64,000 bases of DNA from Catalinimonas sp038039535 (GTDB lineage: Bacteria; Bacteroidota; Bacteroidia; Cytophagales; Cyclobacteriaceae): NCBI RefSeq assembly GCF_038039535.1, contig NZ_JBBPHP010000022.1, forward strand, positions 1-64,000, read 5' to 3'. Below the pieces are notes generated by a model. That model saw only the letters and a program-made list of their open reading frames with translations, was not told the origin of the DNA and did not search any database. Positions 54,701 to 62,896 of this stretch are shown in pieces. The position numbers and the translations under genes are program-made. The first letter of the stretch is position 1, and each line of letters begins with the position of its first letter.

Positions 54701-55852
54701 TTCTTTCTGATAATAAGCCCGTCCCAGCATACCCTCTACCTGCGGAGAGCTACTTGCTTTTGCCAAAGTACTGATGGCCTGATCAAACTGCTTTTCGGTA
54801 AAATAGGATGCTCCCAAAGCCAGAAAAACTTTTTCATCGGTAACCCCCAGTTCTATTGCTTTCTCCAGCGCAGTAATCGTATTCTGATGCTGTACTTTAG
54901 CAGCATAAGACAGACCTAAAAATTTATAGAAGTTTCCATCCAAAAGGGCTTCATTTCCTGTAGTTTCAACTTCTTTGAGATCCTTAATGGCCTGATCATA
55001 TTGCTGCAATGTGAATCTGGCATAGCCTCTTTTCTGCAAAAGTGCAGGGTCATTTACACCTCCCTGCTTTGCCTGGTCCAGAGCTTTGATAGCCTCAGCA
55101 TAGCTCTTTTTTTCATAAAGCGCTACCCCACGATACATTTCATGCTCCGGTTCCAAAATACCTAAGGCAGCAGCTTTGTTTAGATCGGCCACTACGCTTT
55201 CCCATTGTTGAAGTTGGTAATAAGCGGTAGCACGGTTAAGCCATGCTTTCTGGTAACTTTCTTTAATTTTAATGGCTTCACCAAAATCACTAAGTGAAGC
55301 TTGCGCATCTCCATCCAGCAATTTTGCCTTTCCCCGATTATTGTACACAATCTCATCCTTCTGCCCTTTGGCAATCGCCTGATCATAATCCTGTATAGCT
55401 TCAGGATACTTCTCATACATAAAGTAAATATTTGCCCGATGTACATAGGCTTTGGGGGCAGTTGTACCTTCATCAATTGCCTTGTTCAGGTCGCTTATGG
55501 CATCTTTATACTCCTGCTTCTCATACAGGCAGAGTGCCCGGAAGAGAAACACCTCCGCATTATAAGCTCTGAGTGTAACTGCTTTGTTCAGGTCTTCCAG
55601 CGCTGCATCTAATTTTTGAAGTTGATAATTGGCTATTCCCCTACCCTGATAGGCTTCAGGACTTTCTGAGCGGGCAATGATGTGCTGGGTAAAAGCCGTT
55701 TTGGCCTCAACAAACTGATGTGATTTTAGTAGCGAATTTCCCTGAGCCAGATAATCTACCGAATCCTGCAAGAGATGATAGGCTTGCAAAGGAGACAATA
55801 TACCCTGAAAAACTACTGTAAATATGAGTGAAAAAAGAAAACGCTTAATCAT
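51716..55852 (-). CDS. Very long exported TPR-repeat protein
   Basis: 1378 residues. A signal peptide (FLFSLIFTVVFQGILSP) is followed by a near-continuous array of 34-residue TPRs (roughly 35-39 repeats), with the signature spacing A-x3-Y-x3-G. Typical repeat cores include AYQGRGIANYQLQKLDAALEDL and YYNRAYLKEELEDYKGAMEDY. No other domain is recognised. Likely a periplasmic scaffold. Repeats in the middle diverge more than the ends. Its promoter and neighbours give no clue to a partner. Confidence 0.88.
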   Translation of the reverse strand: MIKRFLFSLIFTVVFQGILSPLQAYHLLQDSVDYLAQGNSLLKSHQFVEAKTAFTQHIIARSESPEAYQGRGIANYQLQKLDAALEDLNKAVTLRAYNAEVFLFRALCLYEKQEYKDAISDLNKAIDEGTTAPKAYVHRANIYFMYEKYPEAIQDYDQAIAKGQKDEIVYNNRGKAKLLDGDAQASLSDFGEAIKIKESYQKAWLNRATAYYQLQQWESVVADLNKAAALGILEPEHEMYRGVALYEKKSYAEAIKALDQAKQGGVNDPALLQKRGYARFTLQQYDQAIKDLKEVETTGNEALLDGNFYKFLGLSYAAKVQHQNTITALEKAIELGVTDEKVFLALGASYFTEKQFDQAISTLAKASSSPQVEGMLGRAYYQKEDWENALLYLNKAITGGINEASLFFARANIYYDQKKYQQALQDYENVLSLGDNNGKTYAGIGKSKYYLQQYKEAVTELSTAIEKGEKEPELYYCRGNAKVYLQEYSAALPDLKQAIEQGKGDGPTYFNLGKAEYALKNYQAAVNALDEAISQGESSEKVYLMRGNAKFSLEDLSAIDDLNQAISLGTKDTLAYINRATLRLQQKETNQALEDLEKAIGYGASSAELYLKRGKAYLAAQQAVKALPDFEKAIQKKSRFAEAHLEKGVAYYMLKEQNKAVESLKKASEMGVSDLRLYQYLGYANFEIAEYEQAEKDLSEAITMGLSEIQAYLYRGEIYYYSSEFKEALADLSKAFSLGADTRKAFEFSGYVNAALGNYERAIADLTQAIAKGADDAKVYSDRGNAYYATDNYKDAVKDLDLAVTKGARDLLSLYNLGNAKFLIDDYQGAVAAYDQALLNGGGEDEEKAPVIYNNRGKAKAMLQDYSSAIADYDQAISREADYVKAYVNRGYARFVTEDYAGTISDLQKARSLDSQDQDIARLVGISLYETQAYAEALVELNLAVENNVADARTFFSRGVSQYQLAETITEEEKAKTYELVIADLDKAIEQGLVNETALSCRGNARFFLKQYKEAIVDLDRAVEMGANDALTYYRRGFARYEDRAFEEALQDLNNAIERQANFGDAYAVRANTRFRLKDYQAALGDYDKAIQNGVNDPVIFNNRGKAKFLLKQYEQAVPDFDQAIALDSVYTLAYENRGIAHFKLGNFEASKNDLRKVEVAEAATTGILYYMADAYFELEQYAIAIGYYELVIEGGIQEKEVYYRKGKAHFKRENYTQASVDFSNALTMDKEDAQLYIDRATAYTYMYEFQNALSDFNKALKIDPTNVNVYYNRAYLKEELEDYKGAMEDYTKVIEHTPNDAAAYYDRANIKILLEDVEGAVQDFSKAIEFDAENAEYYKGRATAYYQLGDENACNDWKQARALGDDRADFFLKKYCE

Positions 55853-55985
55853 AGCAAGAATTTATCCTTTGTTTCCTGTCAACGGTTAAGGTCAAATTTA
55901 ATTTTTCAAATGCTCCCTCTTTGTGTAAAAAAGCGTTTTTCTGTGCCTCGTAAGTTTAATGATTGGATTAAGGGCTAAATACAAA

Positions 55986-56013
55986 AAGCCCTGACCATTA
56001 CTGGTCAGGGCTT
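55986..56013 (-). terminator. Intrinsic terminator after rpmA
   Basis: AAGCCCTGACCA and TGGTCAGGGCTT form a perfect 12-bp stem with a 4-nt loop. The minus strand continues into a T-run. It lies 28 bp past the L27 stop and ends the rplU-rpmA unit. Confidence 0.9.
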
Positions 56014-56040
56014 CTGAAATTTTGATACAGTTCGCTTGTG

Positions 56041-56304
56041 TTAAGCTTCTGCTACCGGATCTACGTGAACGTATGAACGGCTTTGTGATCCTTTTTTGAA
56101 TACTACAGTACCGTTAGTCAAAGCAAATAATGTATGGTCTTTGCCTATTCCAACGTTTTTCCCAGGATGATGCTTGGTACCACGCTGTCTTACGATGATG
56201 TTACCAGCTACCACATCCTGACCACCAAATATTTTCACGCCTAAGCGTTTACTTTCTGAATCTCTACCGTTCTTCGAACTACCGGCTCCTTTTTTGTGTG
56301 CCAT
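56041..56304 (-). CDS. rpmA: 50S ribosomal protein L27
   Basis: 87 residues: MAHKKGAGSSKNGRDSESKRLGVK, then GGQDVVAGNIIVRQRGTKHHPG. It follows the rplU gene on the same strand by 30 bases, as in most bacteria. Confidence 0.97.
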   Translation of the reverse strand: MAHKKGAGSSKNGRDSESKRLGVKIFGGQDVVAGNIIVRQRGTKHHPGKNVGIGKDHTLFALTNGTVVFKKGSQSRSYVHVDPVAEA

Positions 56305-56334
56305 GGTATCGTGATTTTATGGTTAAACTTTTTA

Positions 56335-57150
56335 TTATTTCATTAACTTCTTAGCCTGACCTACCCAGTCTTCACTTTTGATAAGTTCGACAGTCAAGCC
56401 ATCAATGTCAGCCAGCTTTTCCATATCTTCTTCTGTCAGCTTACTGATTTGCTCAAAAGTTTTGTAACCTTTGGCATTAAGCTCTTTCTCAAATACGGGA
56501 CCGATGCCACTGATTTCTTTCAGGTCATCTTTCGTCTGCTTGGTAGAAGGGTTCATCAGTGCTTTAGCCTGTCCCACCCAATCTTCACTCTTGATGAGGT
56601 CAGCAGTTACACCATCAATATCAGCCAGCTTTTCCATATCATCTTCGGTAAGCTTGCTGATTTGAGCAAAGGTAGTGTAACCTTTAGCGTTCAGCTCTTT
56701 TTCAAACACAGGGCCGATACCACTGATTTCTTTCAGGTCATCTTTGCCGCTGTCTTTGGCTTTGGTCTCCTTTTTAGGAGCTTCTTCTTTGGCAGGAGCA
56801 GGTTTAGACTCAGTTTTCTTGGCTGATGCTTTCTGACCTTTGGCAAGGATATCCTCAATCAAAATTTTGGTATATCCCTGGCGGTGACCCTGCGTCTTCT
56901 TGTATCCTTTTCTTCTTTTCTTCTTGAATACAATAACTTTGTCACCACGACCGTGATCCAGGATTGTTCCTGTTACTTTGGCACCACTTACAATGGGCGT
57001 ACCCACTTCAATGCCATTATCATCTCCTAAAAGGAGGACACGATCAAACTCGACGGAAGCGCCAGTCTCTCCTGCCACTGATGGGGCATACACGAACTGG
57101 TCTTTTGCTACTTTAAATTGCTTTCCGGCTATATCAACAATTGCGTACAT
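56335..57150 (-). CDS. rplU: Ribosomal protein L21 fused to two helix-hairpin-helix repeats
   Basis: 271 residues. L21 proper is residues 1-105 (MYAIVDIAGKQFKVAKDQ, then KKKRRKGYKKTQGHRQGYTKI). A Lys/Ala/Pro linker (106-136) leads into two near-identical units of about 65 residues (137-199 and 206-271). Each reads DDLKEISGIGPVFEKELNAKG, with the GIGP hairpin of the HhH type, and ends in DWVGQAK. HhH repeats usually bind nucleic acid. Ordinary bacterial L21 has about 103 residues, so this is an extra tail of about 165. Extended L21 may be a feature of this group. Confidence 0.95.
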   Translation of the reverse strand: MYAIVDIAGKQFKVAKDQFVYAPSVAGETGASVEFDRVLLLGDDNGIEVGTPIVSGAKVTGTILDHGRGDKVIVFKKKRRKGYKKTQGHRQGYTKILIEDILAKGQKASAKKTESKPAPAKEEAPKKETKAKDSGKDDLKEISGIGPVFEKELNAKGYTTFAQISKLTEDDMEKLADIDGVTADLIKSEDWVGQAKALMNPSTKQTKDDLKEISGIGPVFEKELNAKGYKTFEQISKLTEEDMEKLADIDGLTVELIKSEDWVGQAKKLMK

Positions 57151-57331
57151 TATGATTTACTTTTTTCAATTGAGGCGCAAATATAGAAGTTAGTCTTTGT
57201 TAATACAAATCAAAGCTGGCTTTCGTTTAGCCTTTTTTGAAAAATAGTACAACATTTCTAAATTTCATAAGAGATATGCTTCCTATACTCGATCAAAAGT
57301 GTAAATTCTTCTTAGTTTGAGTTTTTCCAGA

Positions 57332-57883
57332 CTATATCAATGACAATTGGCGGGCCATTGCCTCTGCTTCCTGCTTGGTGTACGCCAGTTCCTGGTACTT
57401 TACCATCAGATCTCTTTTTTTGACAGCCTCTCCCCTGGCTATGTAGCGAGGAGAAACCACATAAACCGATTGTGCTTTCTTACGAAGAAAATCTATCTCT
57501 AGTAAATAAGCAATCGTTTCTGAAATGGTTCTCTGACTTGTCTTCGTAAAATCCGCGATGTCGCGATACTTACCTATAAATAAATGCGTTTGCTGATCAA
57601 TACTGTTAATAATGTATAAAAGTACCTTCTTTTTCCCTTTTCCAAATTCACGGGAAGCCTGCAAAAGGTCGGGCAAAAAAGTCAGATAAAAGTGAGCATC
57701 CTTATAGACTGGCTTTTCCACCACTGCAAACTCCCTCTCTTCTCCGGTCTCCGCATTGATCCAACGTTCGTATCGCACTACATCTTTTTCTTTCTGAACT
57801 CTCGCTGCTTTTCTAGATTTATCTTCCATACTCTTCAAACTCAAGGGTTTATCCGTATAAGCTACTAATGTATTTGCTTTCAT
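57332..57883 (-). CDS. RepL-like winged-helix protein on the chromosome
   Basis: About 183 residues from the ATG at 57883 (the longer frame begins at TTG 57895). The core KKKVLLYIINSIDQQTHLFIGKYRDIADFTKTSQRTISETIAYLLEIDFLRKK resembles the winged-helix part of RepL-type plasmid replication proteins. It is not next to plasmid functions but beside rplU and nrdB. It could be a domesticated regulator, or a relic of a plasmid integration. No other plasmid gene is nearby. Confidence 0.6.
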   Translation of the reverse strand: MKANTLVAYTDKPLSLKSMEDKSRKAARVQKEKDVVRYERWINAETGEEREFAVVEKPVYKDAHFYLTFLPDLLQASREFGKGKKKVLLYIINSIDQQTHLFIGKYRDIADFTKTSQRTISETIAYLLEIDFLRKKAQSVYVVSPRYIARGEAVKKRDLMVKYQELAYTKQEAEAMARQLSLI

Positions 57884-58298
57884 TAATAAAAGCAAATGGT
57901 ATTTTAATTAAAAGCGATATAATTCTGTCTTTTCATCAAATTAATTTGCCTTTTCATAACAATTGATAGCAGAATTTATTTACATAACAAAGACTTCAGC
58001 TTTTCAAAATTTTAGAAAGGCATTTTTTTATAAAAAATCTTAATTATATTTAATATTATATAACTATCTGAAAAACATTTATTTATGTAAATATTTGTAA
58101 ACTAAATGTTTAAAATATCAGACAGCTCAAAATCCCAAAAACATAAAATTGACTTTTTCTTTCGAAGCTAAATAAACATATTTGTCTTACTGCGAAGGCA
58201 AATTCTCTGAAATGCTTCTTTTTGGAGAGAAATGAAAAAAGTGCTTTCATTTAAGTATAGAAGTTTAACAAGTCTTTAATCATAAAAAGCAGATAGAT
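57884..58298 (+). promoter_or_regulatory. AT-rich region before nrdB
   Basis: About 415 bases between divergent genes (RepL-like minus, nrdB plus), so it must hold both promoters. TTGACTTTTT... with a CATATTTG further on is a candidate, but the spacing (25 nt) is long. No NrdR box could be assigned. Confidence 0.3.
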
Positions 58299-59294
58299 AT
58301 GGATCAGAAAACACTAGAAGCGCAAGAACCGATTTTGCAGGAAAACCCAAACCGTTTTGTATTATTCCCTATTGAGCATCCCGATATATGGCAATGGTAC
58401 AAAAAGGAAGAAGCAAGCTTCTGGACCGCAGAGGAGATAGACTTAAGCCAGGACCTGAAAGACTGGAATAATATGACGGACGATGAGCGTCATTTTATCT
58501 CTCATGTGCTGGCATTCTTTGCTGCCAGCGACGGTATAGTAAATGAAAATCTCGCTGAAAACTTCGTTAACGAAGTACAATATACTGAGGCCAAATTTTT
58601 CTATGGTTTTCAGATTGCAATGGAGAACGTCCACTCTGAGACTTACTCTTTGCTTATTGATACCTATATCAAAGATACTAAGACCAAGAATAAGCTCTTT
58701 CGTGCGGTTGAAACCATGGATTGTGTGAAAAAGAAAGCCGATTGGGCACTTCGCTGGATTGATGAAGGTAATTTTGCCGAAAGACTGGTGGCATTCGCCG
58801 CAGTTGAGGGCATATTCTTCTCAGGAAGCTTCTGTTCTATCTTCTGGCTCAAGAAGCGTGGCCTCATGCCTGGATTGACTTTCTCTAATGAACTTATCTC
58901 TCGTGACGAAGGCTTGCACTGCGATTTTGCCTGCCACCTTTACATGAATCACCTGATCAACAAGCTGCCTAAAGAAACAGTAGTTAAAATTATTACTGAT
59001 GCGGTAACCATTGAAAAGGAATTTGTAAGTGACGCACTGCCGGTAAGCCTTATAGGCATGAATGCCGACCTGATGTGCCAGTACATTGAATTTGTAGCTG
59101 ATCGCTTGTTGCTGGAGTTAGGCTGTGACAAAGTTTATAAATCCAGCAATCCATTTGACTTTATGGAGATGATCTCACTGCAAGGTAAGACCAATTTCTT
59201 TGAGAAACGTGTAGGTGAATACCAGAAAGCTGGCGTGAAAAACAGCTCTGAAGATCAGGGTAAGCCTAAATTCTCACTTGACGAAGATTTCTAA
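58299..59294 (+). CDS. nrdB: Ribonucleotide reductase class Ia, small subunit
   Basis: 331 residues. Diiron ligands and the radical Tyr region are visible: AEEIDLSQDLKDW, VNENLAENF, MENVHSETYSLLIDTY, LAFAAVEGIFFSG-type helix and SRDEGLHCDFACHLY. C-terminal KFSLDEDF is the tail that docks on the large subunit. Followed by nrdA after 47 bases. Confidence 0.97.
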   Translation: MDQKTLEAQEPILQENPNRFVLFPIEHPDIWQWYKKEEASFWTAEEIDLSQDLKDWNNMTDDERHFISHVLAFFAASDGIVNENLAENFVNEVQYTEAKFFYGFQIAMENVHSETYSLLIDTYIKDTKTKNKLFRAVETMDCVKKKADWALRWIDEGNFAERLVAFAAVEGIFFSGSFCSIFWLKKRGLMPGLTFSNELISRDEGLHCDFACHLYMNHLINKLPKETVVKIITDAVTIEKEFVSDALPVSLIGMNADLMCQYIEFVADRLLLELGCDKVYKSSNPFDFMEMISLQGKTNFFEKRVGEYQKAGVKNSSEDQGKPKFSLDEDF

Positions 59295-59341
59295 AAACGA
59301 CCGTTCATTAAAATTTTATCACCCACTAATCCCCAAACCCT

Positions 59342-61738
59342 ATGCTAGTAATCAAAAGAGACGGCAGGCGAGAGTCGGTCAAATTTGACAAGATTACGGC
59401 CAGAATTGAGAAACTCTGCTACGGCCTTGATGTCAATCACGTACATCCTGTAGAAGTGGCAAAAAAGGTAATTACCGGTATCTATGATGGTGTAACCACC
59501 ATAGAACTGGACAACCTGGCTGCAGAAACTGCTGCTACACTTACGGTGAAGCACCCCGACTATGCTGTACTGGCTGCCCGAATTGCTATTTCTAACCTGC
59601 ATAAGGTAACCAGCAAGTCATTCTCCAATACTATGAAGCGTCTTTACAAGTATGAAGACCCTAAAACCGGAGAACATGCGCCGCTGATCTCTAAGGATAC
59701 TTATGCGATCATCAAAAAGCATGCGGCTCAGTTGGACTCTACCATCATCTACAGCCGCGACTATAATTACGATTATTTTGGGTTCAAAACCCTGGAGCGT
59801 TCTTACCTGATGAAATTGGACGGTAAAGTAGTAGAGCGTCCTCAGCATATGCTGATGCGTGTGGCAGTGGGGATACATGGTGAGGATATAGAAGCAGCGA
59901 TTGAAACTTATAACCTGCTTTCAGAAAAGTGGTTCACACACGCAACGCCTACCCTCTTCAATGCGGGTACGCCTAAGCCACAAATGTCATCTTGCTTCCT
60001 GCTTACCATTAAGGAAGATTCTATTGATGGTATTTACGATACACTGAAGCAGTGTGCTCAGATTTCGCAGTCTGCCGGAGGTATAGGTTTGAGCATCCAC
60101 CATGTAAGGGCTACTGGCTCATACATCCGTGGTACCAATGGTGTATCCAATGGTATTGTGCCCATGCTGCGTAACTTTGACATGACCGCTCGTTACGTAG
60201 ATCAGGGAGGCGGAAAACGTAAAGGTAGCTTCGCCATTTACCTGGAGCCCTGGCATGCCGATGTGTATGACTTTCTGGATCTGAAGAAAAACCATGGTAA
60301 GGAGGAGCTTCGCGCCCGTGACCTGTTCTACGCCATGTGGATTCCTGACCTTTTCATGAAGCGTGTAGAAAGCAATGAAGAATGGTCGCTTTTCTGCCCT
60401 AATGAGGCACCCGGTCTTTACGATAGTTATGGGGATGATTTTGAGAAGCTATACGAAAAGTATGAGCGTGAAGGCAAAGCCCGCCGTACGGTGAAAGCAC
60501 AGGATCTGTGGTTTGAAATTCTGGAATCTCAGATTGAGACTGGTACGCCTTATATGTTGTATAAGGATCATGCAAACCGCAAGTCTAACCAGAAAAACCT
60601 GGGAACCATCCGTTCTTCTAACCTCTGCACCGAGATCATGGAGTACACTTCTCCTGACGAGGTAGCCGTATGTAACCTGGCTTCTATTTCTCTGCCTAAG
60701 TTTGTGACAGAGGATGGTAAATTTGACTACCAGAAGCTATATGAAATTACCAAGGTAGTGACTCGTAACCTGAACAAGGTGATAGATGTCAACTACTATC
60801 CGGTGCCTGAAGCCCGCAATTCCAACATGCGCCACCGTCCTATCGGAATTGGTGTACAAGGATTGGCTGATGCTTTTATCATGCTCAAAATGCCTTTTGA
60901 GTCTGAGGAAGCTAAGGGGCTGAACAAAGACATCTTTGAGACTATCTATTATGCCTCCATGGAGACTTCTATGGAAATAGCGCAAAAAGAAGGAGCATAT
61001 GAGACCTTCAAAGGTTCTCCTGTATCCAAAGGCATCTTCCAGTTTGATATGTGGGGTGTAACTCCCGACAGTGGTCGCTGGGACTGGAATGCACTGAAGC
61101 AGAAAGTGAAAAAGCATGGTGTACGTAACTCTCTGTTGCTCGCGCCTATGCCTACCGCCTCTACTTCTCAGATACTGGGTAACAATGAGTGCTTTGAGCC
61201 TTACACTTCCAACATCTACACCCGCCGTGTATTGTCTGGTGAGTTTGTGGTGGTGAATAAGCATCTGCTCAAAGACCTGGTAGAACTCAACCTGTGGAAT
61301 GAAGGCATGAAAAACCGCCTGATCTCTGAGAACGGTTCTATACAGAACATTGACGATATCCCTCAGCATCTGAAAGACCTGTATAAGACCACTTGGGAAA
61401 TCTCGCAAAAGACCATCATTGATATGGCGGCTGACCGTGGCGCTTATATCTGCCAGAGCCAGAGCCTCAATGTACATATGCAGGACCCTAACTTTGGCAA
61501 GTTGACATCTATGCACTTTCATGCCTGGAAGCGAGGCCTTAAGACGGGCATGTATTATCTGCGGACTAAAGCCGCCACTGACGCCATCAAATTTACGGTG
61601 GACAAAGCGGCACTGGGACAGCCACAAACGGCCACCCAGCAGCAGATGGCTGCCGTCAGCGAGCAGCGAAATCAAAACCAGTCTGACATGCAGTGTTCGC
61701 TGGACGATCCCGACAACTGCGAAGCCTGCGGAAGTTAA
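59342..61738 (+). CDS. nrdA: Ribonucleotide reductase class Ia, large subunit
   Basis: 798 residues. An ATP-cone at the start (VIKRDGRRESVKFDKITARIEKL), catalytic PQMSSCFLL, SSNLCTEI and VCNLASISL, then the active-site region PMPTASTSQILGNNECFEPYTSNIYTRR and a C-terminal CEACGS pair for thioredoxin. It reduces ribonucleoside diphosphates with NrdB. Full length, with overall allosteric regulation by ATP/dATP suggested by the cone. Confidence 0.97.
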   Translation: MLVIKRDGRRESVKFDKITARIEKLCYGLDVNHVHPVEVAKKVITGIYDGVTTIELDNLAAETAATLTVKHPDYAVLAARIAISNLHKVTSKSFSNTMKRLYKYEDPKTGEHAPLISKDTYAIIKKHAAQLDSTIIYSRDYNYDYFGFKTLERSYLMKLDGKVVERPQHMLMRVAVGIHGEDIEAAIETYNLLSEKWFTHATPTLFNAGTPKPQMSSCFLLTIKEDSIDGIYDTLKQCAQISQSAGGIGLSIHHVRATGSYIRGTNGVSNGIVPMLRNFDMTARYVDQGGGKRKGSFAIYLEPWHADVYDFLDLKKNHGKEELRARDLFYAMWIPDLFMKRVESNEEWSLFCPNEAPGLYDSYGDDFEKLYEKYEREGKARRTVKAQDLWFEILESQIETGTPYMLYKDHANRKSNQKNLGTIRSSNLCTEIMEYTSPDEVAVCNLASISLPKFVTEDGKFDYQKLYEITKVVTRNLNKVIDVNYYPVPEARNSNMRHRPIGIGVQGLADAFIMLKMPFESEEAKGLNKDIFETIYYASMETSMEIAQKEGAYETFKGSPVSKGIFQFDMWGVTPDSGRWDWNALKQKVKKHGVRNSLLLAPMPTASTSQILGNNECFEPYTSNIYTRRVLSGEFVVVNKHLLKDLVELNLWNEGMKNRLISENGSIQNIDDIPQHLKDLYKTTWEISQKTIIDMAADRGAYICQSQSLNVHMQDPNFGKLTSMHFHAWKRGLKTGMYYLRTKAATDAIKFTVDKAALGQPQTATQQQMAAVSEQRNQNQSDMQCSLDDPDNCEACGS

Positions 61739-61825
61739 ACCCACTCCTCAAAAAGCGTTGGCAATTTTTTGTCAGCGCTTTTTTTTGGAACAGACATACT
61801 TAGAATAAGAACCTTAAAAAAAGAA

Positions 61826-61855
61826 AATCCTATCAAGGTGTAACTTGATAGGATT
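61826..61855. terminator. Perfect 12-bp hairpin after nrdA
   Basis: AATCCTATCAAG and CTTGATAGGATT with a 6-nt loop. T-rich sequence follows on the minus strand, not the plus. It may serve transcription from the right, or mark the end of the small-ORF unit. About 90 bases past the nrdA stop. Confidence 0.55.
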
Positions 61856-61915
61856 AAAGCCGAGTCGGTTACGGCATAGTGTTAGCCATATTTTCAAATC
61901 TAAATCCTATATATC

Positions 61916-62026
61916 ATGGCTAAAACCAATGATGGTAAAAAGATCGTCCCTGTAAAGCCTTACACGCGCAGACAGGGTGGAAAAACTGTAAGGATATCTC
62001 CTCACAGACGATCAACGCCAAATTAG
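61916..62026 (+). CDS. Small conserved-looking basic protein, 36 aa
   Basis: ATG ORF of 36 codons. The product is very basic, MAKTNDGKKIVPVKPYTRR, then GGKTVRISPHRRSTPN, with Pro-Tyr-Thr-Arg and His-Arg-Arg patches that recall short VKPYxR.G...HxR proteins in mobile elements. It sits between two strong hairpins (61826-61855 and 62049-62077). No known function is claimed. Confidence 0.5.
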   Translation: MAKTNDGKKIVPVKPYTRRQGGKTVRISPHRRSTPN

Positions 62027-62048
62027 CATGAATGCTAATGTAATCAAA

Positions 62049-62077
62049 AAAGGACTGTAAAAATTTTACAGTCCTTT
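62049..62077 (+). terminator. Hairpin terminator after the small basic ORF
   Basis: AAAGGACTGTAAAA and TTTTACAGTCCTTT form 14-bp arms around one base, followed by CTTTCTT. It is 23 bp past the small ORF stop. It probably ends that transcript. Confidence 0.75.
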
Positions 62078-62096
62078 CTTCTAACATCAAAAATTT

Positions 62097-62702
62097 ATGG
62101 TACCAAAATACGAAGTTCAAATCACGTCCAGTCATACATCAGTAAAAAAACTGAAATACTATAGTTCAATTTTGGCAGATCTGGACAGTGTTCAGAAAGC
62201 CTTAAATGTTAAACATGAAAAAAATAATCATATAATCACTCAATCTATTTTTGCATTCTCAATTATTACTTATGCTAGAGTTTTTGTAAGTGGTGATAGA
62301 ACGAAATTAAATATCAAAACAATAAAAACTTTTAACCCTGAAGAAAAAGAATTCCATAACAAATTGATGAGTATGAGACATCAATACATTGCACATGCGG
62401 GTAATAATGAATATGAACATGCTGAAGTTTATTTGCTTCTAGATGAAACAAAGAGGTATGTATTAGAAAATATTCACCAAAACACCAAAATGTTTAACTT
62501 TAATCAAGATGAAATACGAAAGTTCTTATCATTAATATCAAAAGTGAGATTAGAAGTAAATAAACAATCCGAAATCTTTGCAAAAAAATATTTAAACTCT
62601 TTATCTACTATTGAGCTTGAACAGCTCCGACAAATTGCAGTTCCATTCAAAAATACGGAAGTTTTATATTCTTCAGATTATAAGGTTCCTAAAGAAGAAT
62701 AA
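62097..62702 (+). CDS. HEPN-motif unknown protein, 201 aa
   Basis: Helical and soluble. MRHQYIAHAGNNEYEHA contains RxxxxxH, as in HEPN-type domains, and FSIITYARVFVSGD precedes it, which fits a small HEPN-like helical bundle. Not a known gene. It stands apart from the island's own HEPN-motif protein and has no obvious partner, apart from REP-like repeats downstream. Confidence 0.55.
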   Translation: MVPKYEVQITSSHTSVKKLKYYSSILADLDSVQKALNVKHEKNNHIITQSIFAFSIITYARVFVSGDRTKLNIKTIKTFNPEEKEFHNKLMSMRHQYIAHAGNNEYEHAEVYLLLDETKRYVLENIHQNTKMFNFNQDEIRKFLSLISKVRLEVNKQSEIFAKKYLNSLSTIELEQLRQIAVPFKNTEVLYSSDYKVPKEE

Positions 62703-62717
62703 TACAACTATCCCGAA

Positions 62718-62813
62718 GGTCTCTGGCCTGACTCAAGCCAAGTACAAGTGGACCAGAGTCCCATATCAATATTTGTCACTGCTCCGGCAGCCCGGTCGCA
62801 AGATGCGAGCGAC
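62718..62813. repeat. REP-like palindromes near the transposase remnant
   Basis: GGTCTCTGG (62718-62726) pairs with CCAGAGTCC (62753-62761) with one mismatch, and GTCGC (62795-62799) pairs with GCGAC (62809-62813). GC-rich imperfect palindromes next to a REP-associated transposase are the usual target of that enzyme. The link is inferred from neighbourhood. Confidence 0.5.
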
Positions 62814-62896
62814 TGTAGATTGGCAAATAATCATACCTCCGCCTATATCATGTAAAAAAAATGAAAATAAGATGATAGGAGTATTGACTTCACTCC

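Noticed and set aside
59345..61744. Long minus-strand ORFs under nrdA
   Set aside because: They are antisense shadows of a highly conserved gene with strong codon bias.
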